From Petunia secreta (taxonomy: Eukaryota; Streptophyta; Magnoliopsida; Solanales; Solanaceae): a DNA stretch of 64,000 nucleotides. Positions 21,682 through 32,497 of this stretch are shown one piece after another. Position numbers and translations under genes: made by a program. Position 1 is the first letter of the stretch; each line of letters starts with the position of its first letter. Below the pieces are notes generated by a model, which was given only the letters and a program-made list of their open reading frames with translations, ran no database searches and was not told where the DNA came from. Location of the stretch: the NCBI GenBank assembly GCA_029990175.1, contig JARKIP010000196.1, positions 124,001 through 188,000 on the forward strand, in the 5' to 3' direction.

Positions 21682-22341
21682 ATGGCATCAGAAAATTATA
21701 TGTGGCTAGGCGATCATTATGGTTGTGATAATACGTCTTATTCTTCCCTGAGCCCCTATTATAATAGTACTTCTTTCTCTTATGATAATAGTAGGTGCGA
21801 TGAAGTGGAGGATGATGAGGAAGAGTATGAAGCTGAATTGAAGAAGATCTGGGATAGACGTAGAGCACAACTAAGTTGCATAGAAGATCAAGTGAATCAG
21901 TTGGCTGCATTATTGGGAATTCAAAAACCTAGCCAAGAAGACATGGAATTAGAAGAAGAAATCATGGCTATAGTTCAAGATCTAAAAAGTGAATTTCCAT
22001 TGGAGGAGACAAAAGTTGAAAGCCAACCATTTAGCCATATGGTGGGGGAAGATGTCGAAGATGAAGATGTGGTACTAGAGTCAGACACAAAAATTGAATC
22101 TGACATTCTAGTTGACTCTAAGTCGTGCCAGAAAGGGGATGTCAATATAGTGAAGTGCGAGCAGGTTGCACCGCATTCTAGACACTTTTCAATACTAGTT
22201 TTAGAGGGAGACATGGAAATTGATCCTTTTGAGCCAGTGAAAGAGTTGAAGGATGAGGTGAATGAGGCTTACACTATGGAATTTTCACTACCATCTAGGC
22301 AAGATGACAATCCTCGTTTGAAGGCCAAGGCCAAGGACTAG
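21682..22341 (+). CDS. Acidic ORF of element B (219 aa, unknown function)
   Basis: This is the first ORF after the primer site, starting MASENYMWLGDH. The N-terminal 40 residues are rich in Tyr, Ser and Asn. The rest is strongly acidic with Glu/Asp runs and helix-prone segments (about residues 50-110), which could form a coiled coil. It has no zinc knuckle, protease or RT. Its place, its MAS start and an EMEIDPF phrase near residue 180 link it to the broken ORF of element A (881-2138). The frame is still open although the element has lost its 3' LTR. Element B carries no pol, so it looks non-autonomous and perhaps depended on an Athila-type partner that shares the tRNA-Asp site; that dependence is inference. 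Confidence 0.6.
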   Translation: MASENYMWLGDHYGCDNTSYSSLSPYYNSTSFSYDNSRCDEVEDDEEEYEAELKKIWDRRRAQLSCIEDQVNQLAALLGIQKPSQEDMELEEEIMAIVQDLKSEFPLEETKVESQPFSHMVGEDVEDEDVVLESDTKIESDILVDSKSCQKGDVNIVKCEQVAPHSRHFSILVLEGDMEIDPFEPVKELKDEVNEAYTMEFSLPSRQDDNPRLKAKAKD

Positions 22342-22542
22342 AAAATAGTATATTTGGTGCTTGATCAAGAGCATAGCCGACAATTTGAAGATATTCTTGA
22401 GTTAGCGGCTTTACGCAAAGGGAGACGCTTAGTTTTTGGTATAGAACTTGTGCCACCTAAAGAGCATAATCAGAGAGTTGAGTTACAATTAAGGAGGCGA
22501 TTCATAATCTCAAGTTGGAGGAAAAAGTATTGAGTTTGGGTT

Positions 22543-22590
22543 ATGTCGTGCCACGACATTAAATAAGACGTTTCTCGGGAGGCAACCCGT
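22543..22590 (+). other. Two-hairpin motif of element B
   Basis: ATGTCGTG-C-CACGACAT (22543-22559) is a perfect 8-bp inverted repeat. CGGG-AGGCAA-CCCG (22576-22589) follows after a TTAAATAAGACG-type linker. The string matches the motif of the Athila-like element (8843-8890) in the same relative direction. An A-rich tract starts at about 22609. Confidence 0.78.
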
Positions 22591-22592
22591 GA

Positions 22593-22929
22593 TTGTAATT
22601 GTATACAAATAAAAAAAAAATTGAGAAAAAAAAACAAAAAAAAAAAATATTAGTATTATTTTTTTAAGGATATTACTTGGTGAGTTTCTTTGTTTTGCAG
22701 GTTTTGACTGGTTTGAAGTCTAAGTACGGAGTGCTTGCAACCTCATACGATTGGATGAGGATGTCCTGCTTGAGGGAAGTTTGAGTACCTCGTGTCCTAA
22801 GGAAGCTCACAATGATGTTCTTCGGGCTTAGAGCTCCAGGGAGTTTCTCTATCACCCTTAGTTTTATTTTTAATGCATTGGGGGCAATGCATAATTTTAA
22901 GTAACAAGGTAAGTGTTTATATCCATTTC
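22593..22929 (+). other. Element B 3' non-coding region with PPT-like palindrome
   Basis: A-rich runs lie at 22609-22648. At 22873-22892 ATGCATTG-GGGG-CAATGCAT forms a perfect 8-bp stem with a G4 loop, a plausible polypurine-tract neighbourhood. The 3' LTR expected next is missing; unrelated terminal DNA follows from about 22930. Confidence 0.45.
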
Positions 22930-23199
22930 TTTGGAGGCACCTGGCCTCGTGGATTTTCTACCACGTATTCCTTACGTGTGTAGCTGCCGATAGGCGTACT
23001 CATTACGCCTTAGCTTTGGATTTACATTGTATATTATATGTTATGTCCTATTGTTGGTATTGCATTGAGGATCTGAGCATTGTACCCTGGCTGTGAGTTG
23101 ATATATACTTCCCAGCTGTCGATGCGAGTCCCGCGCTGGTGAAGAGTTATTATTGCATCATACTGTATTCGTATGTATTACATTTTCTGGTTATGCATT

Positions 23200-23370
23200 G
23201 CATCATATTGAGGGTAGGAGGATTCCGCCCTCGGAGCAGGAGGATTCCGCTCCCTTGTATCATATTGAGGGAAGGAGGATTCCGCCCTCGGAGCAGGAGG
23301 ATTCCGCTCCATTGCATCATATTGAGGGTAGGAGGATTCCGCCCTCGGAGCAGGAGGATTCCGCTCCATC
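23200..23370 (+). repeat. 57-bp tandem repeat, three copies
   Basis: Units start at 23200, 23257 and 23314 and differ at few positions. Each holds two GGAGGATTCCGC phrases. Because 57 is a multiple of 3, frames stay open on both strands here. The apparent repetitive proteins are therefore artefacts. Confidence 0.95.
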
Positions 23371-23542
23371 TATTTGGCACATGTGACACCATTGCATCAT
23401 ACTGCATTCATCCCATTTCATTGCATCGCGTGCTGACTATTGTGTGACTATCATGCTGTGTTTTGTGTATGCGGTATGTATACCATATTGTGGACATATT
23501 TCAGTTTGCCTATATATTTCTGGCTTGTATTCTGGGTTGCAG

Positions 23543-23647
23543 GGATCGAGTTGTACGCCGCGACGGTATAAATATATGGATCGGGTTGCACGCCGCGACA
23601 GGATGAATATATGGATCAGGTTGCACGCCGCAACAGGAAGTATTTCT
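23543..23647 (+). repeat. 35-bp tandem repeat, three copies
   Basis: Units start at 23543, 23578 and 23613 and contain a GGTTGCACGCCGCGACAGG-like core. They are more diverged than the 57-bp array. Confidence 0.9.
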
Positions 23648-24297
23648 GATTGTTGATATGTTCGGGACACCTATATGTTCTGGCTATCTTACGTTCCTGG
23701 TTTTAATGAGTTTGTGATTCCATACGTGTTTCTAGTTATTAATTGGCTCTACCTTATCATAATTTAAATAAGAGGAATTTTGTTTATCTGTTTCTTCTCC
23801 CTGGCTAGCTATCCTATTATTTGAGGTGTCTAGTCTGCCCCACTTATTGAGTCCTTTGACTCACCCTTGTTTGTTGTTTGTTCTTGTCTATTTATTTCGT
23901 TTCGGCAGGTTCGCTCCAGGATTAAGTTCGCCACATTGTTCGGGAGCGAAGACGGCTTCAGCTGTCAGGGTGAGCCAGCTTTTATTCCGGATGGCCACCA
24001 GTTTATTGTTTATTATTTCAGCTGCATTTTGCTCTCTTCAGGGGGTATCTGTCTTCTTTTGTATTCTTAGATGTCTAGTCTGGATAACCCTAAACCTAGT
24101 ATGTTGGGTAGGCAGCTGTAATTTCTTTTGTACAGCTTAGAGGTATCAGTATGTCAGTGTTTTTTTTTTAAGTCTTATTCTTATTTATGAATTGAATTGT
24201 ATTTATTTTTCTAATTTAATTGGTAAGGGTTCGCCCGACGGGTCTAGGGGAGGATGTCGGGTGCCCGCACGGCCTAACCGGATTTCGGGTCGTGTCA

Positions 24298-25793
24298 GCT
24301 AAAGGACCGCTGAACATTCGTCTGTAGAGCTGGTTTTCTAAGAGACAATATCTTGCCGCTTTAGCTTTGAGTGATCGGGCAGATTTTTTGTCATCGGAAA
24401 GGGTTCCTGCCTGCAGATAAGACAAGTATTTGTTTCTCCAATCCCAAGTGTGGTTAACATTGTTTACCTCTTTAATGCTCCGACAGAGTGGTGATTCGAA
24501 CAGGTGGACCACTGTTTCATCAATTTTGCCGTCGATGACCGCTGCAGAACCGAGGTTGGCTAGAGCGTCTGCTTCGATGTTGTCCTCCCTTGGTATCTGA
24601 GCAATTTTCCATTCCTGGAAAAATGTAAGGAGATTTTGCACTTTTTCAAGCAACTGCTGCATCCTTGGATCTCGAACACAGAAATCGCCTTGGATTTGAT
24701 TTACCACCAATTGAGAGTCACTTTTGATTTCTAGTCGTTCGACCTTCAAATCTTTTGCAATCTTTAAACCTGCAGCGAGGGCCTCATATTCGGCCTCGTT
24801 GTTAGTTTTTGCATGTAGTTTGATTGCGTGCCTGAGCTTTTCACCGGTAGGTGCTATTAATAAGATTCCGAGACCAGTCCCTTTCACGTTTGAAGCTCCA
24901 TCGGTAAACATTTTCCAAACTCCGGGATCGGGATCCCTCATCATTAATTCTTCCTTTTTTGCCTCCGGGAAGATATTAGCACTAAAATCTGCTACAAAAT
25001 CAGCCAACACTTGAGATTTTATGGCGGTGCGAGGCTGATAAGTAATATCGTACTCGCTCAGCTCGACCGCCCATTTCATTAATCGACCAGAAAGGTTTGG
25101 CCGATGTAAAATATTTCGCAATGGAAAAGTGGTTACGACAGATATTGAATGACATTGGAAATAAGGTCTTAATTTCCGTGCAGCAGTGACTAGTGCTAGT
25201 GCTAATTTTTCTAGGTGCGGGTATCTTGTTTCTGCATCTAAAAGTGTTTTACTAACGTAATAAATAGGAAATTGATTACCTCTGTCCTCGCGGACGAGGA
25301 CAGCGCTTACAGTGACATCGGAGACAGCCAAGTAAATCAGCAGCATTTCTCCTTCGATCGGTTTTGATAGGAGCGGAGCATTTGAAAGGTACAGCTTCAG
25401 TTCTTTGAGGGCCTTTTTGCATTCTGGTGTCCATTCAAAGCTTTTGTTCTTTTTCAGCACCGAAAAGAACCTGTGACATCGTTCTGATGACCTCGAGATG
25501 AACCTGCTGAGATAGGCTACTCGATCGGTCAGTTGTTGAACTTCCTTCACCGTTGTTAAGTCTTCGGGAATGCTTTCAATTGCTTTGATCTTGTCTGGGT
25601 TGGCCTCTATTCCTCTTTGCGATACGATGAACCCCAAAAACTTGCCGGATCCAACTCCGAACGCGCATTTCTCCGGATTCAGTCTCATGTTGAAACGCCT
25701 CAGTATCGTGAAAGTCTCCTCCAAATGACTTAGATGATTTTCTTTTTCAAGAGATTTGACCAGCATGTCATCCATATATACTTCCATGGTTTT
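24298..25793 (-). pseudogene. Tat-like pol: RT end, RNase H and second RNase H
   Basis: The frame resumes right after the stop at 25794-25796 with the RT active site (VYMDDMLVKS; first Met at 25787). The thumb follows (YLSRFISRSSERC). RNase H proper has LAVSDVTVSAVLVRE; its first Asp is present and the later motif is weak. The second RNase H reads FTDGASNVKGTGLGILL, NNEAEYEALAAGLKIA, KSDSQLVVNQI and NIEADALANLGSA, showing all four acidic positions. Translation then enters a short integrase linker (ENQLYRRMFSGPLA) and leaves the element at 24298; the remaining codons to 24216 belong to the neighbouring DNA. Integrase zinc and DDE domains are absent. Confidence 0.9.
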
Positions 25794-26473
25794 TCAGATC
25801 AAATCTTTGAACATAGTAGTGACCAATCGCTGGTAAGTAGCGCCAGCGTTTTTAAGGCCGAAGGGCATAACTGTGTAGCAATAAGTCCCCATGTCCGTGA
25901 TGAACGACGTCTTCTCCCGATCCAATGGGTCCATCGAAATTTGATTATAGCCTGAATAGGCATCCAAGAAGCTCAACATTTTGTGTCCTGCCATTGAATC
26001 GATCAGTCTATCGATGTGAGGCAACGGGAATGAATCTTTTGGACAGGCCTTATTGAGGTCGGTATAATCGACGCATACTCTCCACTTGCCGTTTTTCTTT
26101 GGCACAACTACAGTGTTTGCAAGCCACTCAGGATATTTGACCTCCTTAATGAACCCATTCGTTAGCAACTTTTCTACTTCGTCGTTGATCACTTTCCTTC
26201 GGAATCCCCCATTTGGCCGTTTCTTTTGCTTCACCGGCCGATGTTTTGGGTCGACATTTAACTTGTGTGTGGCGACCTTTGGATCGATCCCAACCATATC
26301 TGCATGGGACCAAGCAAAACAATCAGAATTATCCTTGAGGAAGGATATGATTTTTAATTTTACTTTAGGATCCAATTCCGCTCCCACATAGACTTTCCGA
26401 TCAGGCTTATCATTGGATAATGTTACTTCTTCCAAGTCTTCTATCGTCTCCAGCTTTTTGTTTATACGGTTCT
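25794..26473 (-). pseudogene. Tat-like pol: N-terminal RT half
   Basis: The frame is open from about 26473 (first Met at 26435, MEEVTLSNDKPDRK). It carries the RT fingers and palm: CFAWSHADMVGIDP, PEWLANTVVVPKKNGKWRVC, DYTDLNKACPKDSFPLP, FLDAYSGYNQI and MPFGLKNAGATYQRL. It ends at TGA (25794-25796), where relatives have a glycine codon (GGA); this one change splits RT from its active site. The upstream join to gag needs a frame change near 26460-26480. Confidence 0.9.
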
Positions 26474-26482
26474 CTCACACAT

Positions 26483-26698
26483 GGTGGAACCTGTGCGAAG
26501 TCGCATTCGACTTCGGAATCAGGTAGCTGCGTTGAGGCGCACAACGGAACCGAAGTGAAGCTTCCGATCACGGGTCCCACTAGCTTGTATGGTGAAACCT
26601 GTGCGAAGTCGCCTTCGACTTCGGATTCCGGTAGCTGCGTCGAGGCGCACGACGGAACCGAAGTGAAGCTTCCGGCCACGGGTCCCACTAACTGTGAT
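26483..26698 (-). repeat. 108-bp tandem duplication at the gag-pol junction (36 codons)
   Basis: Copies start at 26483 and 26591 and match at most positions. In the gag frame on the minus strand each encodes a 36-residue unit containing GSFTSVP, CASTQLP and SEVE phrases. The unit length is a multiple of 3, so the duplication itself keeps the frame. It lies between the stop ending gag and the frameshift leading to RT. Confidence 0.88.
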
Positions 26699-26751
26699 TG
26701 CTACAATCGAAAGCCATCATTAACAGCTACTGAGTAACATTCTCGCGAAGC

Positions 26752-28995
26752 CTACTGTTCGCCTCTGATTTCACGAATCCCCCATGGGGTAGGGAATTTT
26801 ACGACTTGATATAGGGTCGAAGGGACTGCTCCCATAACGTGAATCCACGGTCGACCCAATATCACGTTGTACGCCATTTCGCCTTTCATTACTTGAAACG
26901 ATGTCTCATTCTCAACACCTTCTGCATAAGTCTTAATTGTGATTTCTCCAACGGTCACTTCACTCGAATTGTTGAAGCCCGATAATACTGTTGAGCGAGG
27001 TACGATCTTATCGCTCAACTGCAGCTGTTCAACTACGCTCGCATGTATGATGTTGACTGAACTACCAGCGTCGACCAACACCCTTTTCACATCAGCGTCA
27101 TCGATCCTCATCGTGACTACAAGTGCGTCGTGATGGGGATGGATTCTGTCATCAAAATCAAAATCTCCGAACACGATCTCATCATTCATATCATCTCGTG
27201 TTCGCTTGTCTCGTGTAAATGAGACCTTTGCGTATTTCTTGGTAGTGTAAGTTACTCCACAAACGTCATCTCCTCCGGTAATGACATTTACCGTCTTCCT
27301 AGGAGCAGGGGGTTTTGGCGGCTCGTCATCTTTCTTCTTATTAAAATTATTTCGTCCTCTATCAGTTAATAATTCGACCAGGTGCCCCTTCTGCAGTAGG
27401 CTGGCCACTTCGTATCTCAACGCCTTACAATCCTCCGTTGTATGGCAGAAGTCATGGTGAAATGCACACCATAGATTTTCATCCCTTGTATTTGGATTTG
27501 TTTTTATGCGACCTGGAAATTTCACAACCTTCTCACCCATCCCCTTCAAGTGATTCACCAAGTTTGGTGTTGATATGCAAAAATTGTATTCCGTCACTTT
27601 TGGAGGGAGTGGTCGATCTTTCTGAGCTGAAGATGTGTTCGACTGCCCTTTCTTCGATTGATTCTTCGAACCACCAGCTTCATGGTTGTTGTTCCCCATT
27701 CGAGGGAAACTGTAGGGCTCCCATCGCTGGTCCCTGTAGTTTTGCCTGTCATTTTCAACTCTACGTGGTGGAGGTCGATCATAATGGTAACTATTTCCGA
27801 CTAGCTGCAACTCTTCCTCCTCAGCCCTAATCCGCGGCTCGCATTCCCAATATAGCACTTCGAATGTCCATGCATCAATCTCTCTGAGACGATCTTTCAA
27901 CTTCCATGCCTCGATCGAATCAGTGCGCAGATTGTTGGCAAAAGTCAAGCATGCCCACCTTTCTTCGAGATTCGGGATATGAATCTTTTCGTCGTTGAAT
28001 CGCTTCACAAATTGCTTTATGGTCTCCCCAGGTCGCTGCCTAACATTCAATATGTCTTCCACCCTTGGTGCTATCTTTTTCGCTCCGGTATGTGATCGAA
28101 TGAACTTTGCTGACATGTCATCAAAATTCAGTATCTCATTCTCAGGCAACTGCAAATACCATTTCAATGCTGCCCTTTTCAATGTCTCACAAAACTTTTT
28201 GAGGCTGACCGAATTAATTTCTTCCGAAGTTAAATCGTTCGCCTGAACTGCAACCGAAAACATATCGATGTGATCCCTAGGATCTGTGGTCCCATCGTAC
28301 CTCAAACTTTCTGGTAACTTGAAAGTTTTAGGAATTGGCATCGGTGCTGCACTTGCTGGGAACGGACGCTTTGAGATCGACTTCTTAGCGACCTCGTCCG
28401 TTAACTTTGGGACACCTGGCAATTTTTCCATAAATGATTTTATCTCACCGAATTTTTTGTCCACTGTGTCATTCAACAGAGTTTGCATCGTTGCTAACAT
28501 TCTTACTTCTGCTGTAACCGAGGCCGGAGCTCCCATAGCTGCCGCGGCCGTACCCGATCCCCCAGATCCGACCCCCGCTTCAAGTCCCCCTGTTACGGCG
28601 CCCTGAGGAACCGAAGTCGGAATGCTTGCTGGGGGTGTGATCGGTGGGGTGGGCGTTCTATTTCTGATAGAATTAGACAAAACCCTTAATTGCTCCTGTA
28701 TCATTTCGAACTGAGCATCGTGTTTTTTCAAATACGCCATTAATGACGCATTTGCATCTCTTGACTCAGTTTCGACCACGGGCTCCTTACCCGGTCGCTG
28801 TCCTCGGGGTGCGTTCAACTGTGAACCAGCAGGAACGTCGTCGTGAGTTGGATCCTGCTCGCGATTGGTAGATTCATCGACCGCTTCAACGTTGGTCGGA
28901 ACTGGAACCCCATCATTGGGATTGAGCTGTTGTTGACCGTTCAGAGCGGCAGCGATGGTGTTACGTTCATCTGCCATTTCAAGACAAGGAAACAA
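26752..28995 (-). pseudogene. Tat-like gag and protease
   Basis: The open frame is 747 codons; the start may be MADERNTIAAAL, six codons inside. An N-terminal disordered region rich in Gly, Pro and Ala precedes the capsid-like domain at about residues 225-345 (YDGTTDPRDHIDMF, KWYLQLPENEI, FVKRFNDEK). A zinc-knuckle-like site follows (CAFHHDFCHTTEDC, about residue 510). The protease has VDAGSSVNII (the usual T/S of the active site is A) and ILGRPWIH. The frame ends at TAG (26752-26754). Beyond it the same frame continues through family-like text (ASRECYSVAV) to another TAG. Both stops fit C-to-T changes of CAG or CAA codons. Confidence 0.9.
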
Positions 28996-29047
28996 ATGTA
29001 AGTAGTATCACAACGATTCAAATTTCGGAATAAATCGATTGCCTAGA

Positions 29048-29064
29048 CCCCACGGTGGGCGCCA
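29048..29064 (-). other. Primer binding site of the Tat-like element
   Basis: On the minus strand this reads TGGCGCCCACCGTGGGG, three bases from the LTR end. The TGG start fits a tRNA CCA tail; I do not assign the tRNA with confidence. Confidence 0.65.
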
Positions 29065-29067
29065 AAT

Positions 29068-30235
29068 TGTATTTCCCAAAAATGTATCAGGTTTTACAAT
29101 TAAATTTATATTTAGTTGAGTCTAAGGCGACCGTTTATATCTTAATTCGATCCGATTGATAAGCAGCTTACGTTCGTAAAATAATTGAGCTTTAGCGGTT
29201 AAACTCGAAAACGAGTAGTATATCGATGCCAAGGATGCAAATTCGATGTCAGATATAATTTTAACGATGTCAAGTTCAAATAGGTAGTTCGAAGGCAAGT
29301 ATGAACAGGCTGATTCGAAGTAAATAGCAAATAGACAAATTACGATAAGATGATTCCGTCTTAACTAGATGTACGGTTTCGATTAATTACGATGACAACA
29401 ACAGATTCAACGATGATGGTGAATACGATGACGATCGAACGTAATATGATAACAAATGAATGCGATACGAATTTATTTGATCGAATAATATGACAAAGTA
29501 AACGACTACAATGTATTCAAGATAACTTAACAATTAGCAGATTGACGAACTAAATTATGCGATCGGAATGACGACAACAAATCGATAAGATTGAGAGTAG
29601 TGAAGTAATGAATGAATTAAACGACAAATAAAGCAAATATCAACCAAAACAAATAATTGACAGAAATAATTAAAGCGGTAAAAGCTTATTGTATTGAAGA
29701 GCCGAAGGATGGTGCTTCAAATGAAAGAGATGATCCTTCTTCCACGTTTGAACCAAGCCACGGCTGAATTTGATATTATAATTGTGCTAATGGCAACAAC
29801 AATCCTATGTGTGTTGAAAGAACAAAGCAAAAAGTAATTGGGTGGCTGAATAAAGATTTGAGAATAGTGCTGTTTTAGATATGTCAATAATCGTGTCCTC
29901 AAATCAGAGCACAAAGACCTATTTATAGGTTGAAATGATGAAGAGTTTCAACCCTAGAAGAATTTCACACTCTCACGTTTCTCTTCCAATAGTTGCACGT
30001 TTCAACCCACTTCCTCTGAATCCGCTAAATTCGTTCCGATAATTTTGGGATAAGGACAACTGCGTTATCCATTGGAAAGCTGTCTTCGAAAATATCCGAT
30101 CGCGATGAGCACATAATCGATCATGGAAGTGAATGAAACCATTTCTTTCCCGATCACAACGACTCCGAAGTCAACTAATGTCTCTTCATAAAACCAAAAC
30201 CGATGACTGTGATCGAACAGAAATCGACCAGTACA
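29068..30235 (-). repeat. 5' LTR of the Tat-like element
   Basis: The block begins TGTA and ends TACA on the + strand, directly outside the primer site. The right limit is set where LINE ORF1 coding similarity starts (30236 onward). The sequence is AT-rich with many GATAA/CGAT words. The target duplication cannot be checked because the other end is lost; the flank here is GTATG (30236-30240). Confidence 0.7.
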
Positions 30236-30680
30236 GTATGATTTGACCGATACCCCTAAAAGAACTTGTACACACAGTCTAGCATATCGTCCTCGTAAAG
30301 TAACACTAGTGAAGCATCAATTTTTAGTAGCCTACTAAGTAAATTTCCTACCTTGGTAAGGATCTTAGCATTATAAAACTCAGCGGGCAACTGGGGGAGT
30401 CTAACAGATTGCTGATAGAGTTTGTTTGGCAGTGCTTGTAGCAAAGTTAGGATGCCATTTCATTACAGAGAGAAAATGGCCCCCGATAAACCATGGGCCG
30501 TTTTGGAGTGTCTTAATCATATTTTCTTCTTTAGAAAATTTGACTATATAATAGCCAGATCCCAAATCGATAAGAGAAAACATTTATGTAGGTTTACATA
30601 GATCAGTGATGTTTATTTTAAGTTATTGACGAACAACACGTTTTCCAAATAACTTTATGATGACTGAAAATCTCCATGAA
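30236..30680 (-). pseudogene. LINE ORF1 remnant (DUF4283-type)
   Basis: On the minus strand, with frameshifts and stops, text typical of plant L1 ORF1 appears. VIIKLFGKRVV is at about 30640-30673, LIDLGSGYYIVKF at about 30545-30580 and NGPWFIGGHFLSVMKWHPNF after that. VRLPQLPAEFYN and RGRYARLCVQV follow near 30265-30400. The last phrase requires a frame change. The remnant stops at 30235, where the Tat-like LTR was inserted. Confidence 0.78.
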
Positions 30681-32497
30681 TAATAAATTTTTTATCTATC
30701 TTCCTTTGTTATTTCGATATAAGGATCGGAAGGAGTAGAGATTATTGTATCATGGGGAGTGGGACTAGGGATGAAGGGGCATCAGAAATAGGATGTATAG
30801 CAAGTTCTTGAATGAGGATTGGTTCTTGTTGCATTAGTTTTTCTTTGAAAGTGGGTATTGAAAAGTCAGAAGTCGGATTGGTGAGAATCATGAGGCTTTG
30901 GTGCAATCAATGATTCTGAGTCCGTCTTGGTATTTTTTTATATCCCTTAGCTCCATTGAATAAAGGGAAAAATGGTTGGTTTAGTAGATTTAGTGATCAA
31001 AATATAGGTGGGGGAAGAAAGATGAGGGAGTTTCTCTCACTAAAACACTTTATAGTAATGTGAGTTAACTTTAACATCTAGTGAATTTTCCTCACAGTTA
31101 CTAATGTTTTTTCTTTCTTTTTATTCCGACATAAAAAATGAAATATTTTTAAATAAAGTTGGAAAATTTCTTTGTAAATTAAAATAATTACAATCTACTT
31201 TAATTTTATTGTTTGGACTATGAATCTACTTAATTGAAGTAATTTTGCTTTATAAAATTTATGTGTAGATTTTATCTATAAAAATTAAATTTTAGTTTTG
31301 TTGTACTAATTTCATGTGCACAAGCACCTTGAAGGGCTTCATACTAACTTCTCCCCCCGTTATGTCCCAATATTATCTATTAAATTACCACTATTTGGGA
31401 GATGCTCTCATCAATATTATAATAGTTGAGAACCTCATACTAGTTTAAATGAGTGCATATTACTTCAAAAAAAGGATACAACCAATTCTATAGTTGTAGA
31501 GGCGACCAATCTGAGACTAACAAGTTCGAATGGCTCGTCTCCTACAAAAGAACAAGCCACATATCATAATAGAGGAAAAGAGAAAGAATCGATAAGAGAA
31601 AAAAAAAAAAAGGAAGGAGAAGTCAAAAGATAAAAGAATGATATTTAGAACACAACACGATAGTAGTTAAGCTTTCAAGAAAAACTTACAGCACAACAAT
31701 GATAAGAAAGGCAATATAACACAAATTGAGTTGTAGTTCACTAGAAAAGTTTCATCAAATTTTTCACATGCCATATCTTGCATCTTTAGCTATATTTTCG
31801 CACATGCCTATCAAACTCTTTATAACTTGCATATTCCATACATCATAGAGTATGAAATGAAACATGGAAGCACTGTAAGATTATTCATTTACTTTGCACA
31901 ATTTCATTTTTTATATATCTTTGGCTATTTTCAAGAATTATATTTAATGTTAGATTGAACACATGCAGAACTCTCTAGTGACATCCGCATAAGACTAGCC
32001 TAAAAAATCTATATGGAACTCCTCCTGATATCTAACGTGTTGTACAACTTTGAAGACTTGTGTATAGGAAGAGCCATGCAATAGAGTTAGTACAAGATCA
32101 TTAAATCAAATGACGAGAAATAAGTCCTATCATTGTCCATAATGATAAATTGAGTCGGAGAGACTCGAACTAAATTAACTTCCCGTCTGATCTAGACTTC
32201 AATTATTGGCATTCATGAAACCATTCCAAAGCACCACGAATATATAGTTATCCTCTTTGTCTTAAGACCCAGCCTTAGCTCGTGGACAATTGATAGCAAG
32301 CCAACCCCTTTGTAATGTTTAAGAATGTATATAATTCTAGGTTGGATTAACCCACATATCATGTGCCTCCTCCAAGCATTAATTAGTAGATGCCTAAAAT
32401 ACTTCTTCATTCCAACTTATGTAACACTATTTTTATTATTCCACTTAAAAAAGAATTGACATAATTTTATATTGGAAAACAGTTCAACCGTAACTCT
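30681..32497. other. AT-rich intergenic DNA
   Basis: No gene is supported. An A-rich run lies at about 31596-31612. Nothing else was recognised. Confidence 0.5.

Larger units (their letters stand above)
22930..24297 (+). mobile_element. 3' end of an unidentified LTR-type element
   Basis: The stretch ends CGGGTCGTGTCA at 24297, a form common at LTR ends, and abuts the interrupted pol of the Tat-like element at 24298. It has no long coding frame. It carries two tandem-repeat arrays (23200-23370 and 23543-23647) and a T-rich 3' part. The left limit is approximate. The 5-bp flank GCTAA at 24298-24302 was not found again on the left, so a clean insertion cannot be shown. Confidence 0.5.
24298..30235 (-). 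mobile_element. Truncated Tat-lineage Ty3/gypsy element
   Basis: On the minus strand the order is LTR (29068-30235), primer site, gag-protease, RT, RNase H and a second, archaeal-type RNase H. The element then stops before the integrase zinc domain at 24298. The second RNase H marks the Tat lineage (Tat/Ogre/Retand group). Coding is broken by in-frame stops (26752-26754, about 26689-26691 and 25794-25796) and a frameshift near 26460. Integrase and 3' LTR are missing. It lies in a LINE ORF1 remnant (30236-30680). Confidence 0.88.

Noticed and set aside
23139..23447. Repetitive open frames of 63-102 codons on both strands
   Set aside because: They arise because the 57-bp repeat has a length divisible by 3 and lacks stops in several frames; no start context or family supports a gene.
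23200..23647. CRISPR-like array
   Set aside because: The units are directly adjacent without unique spacers, and the genome is a plant nuclear genome.
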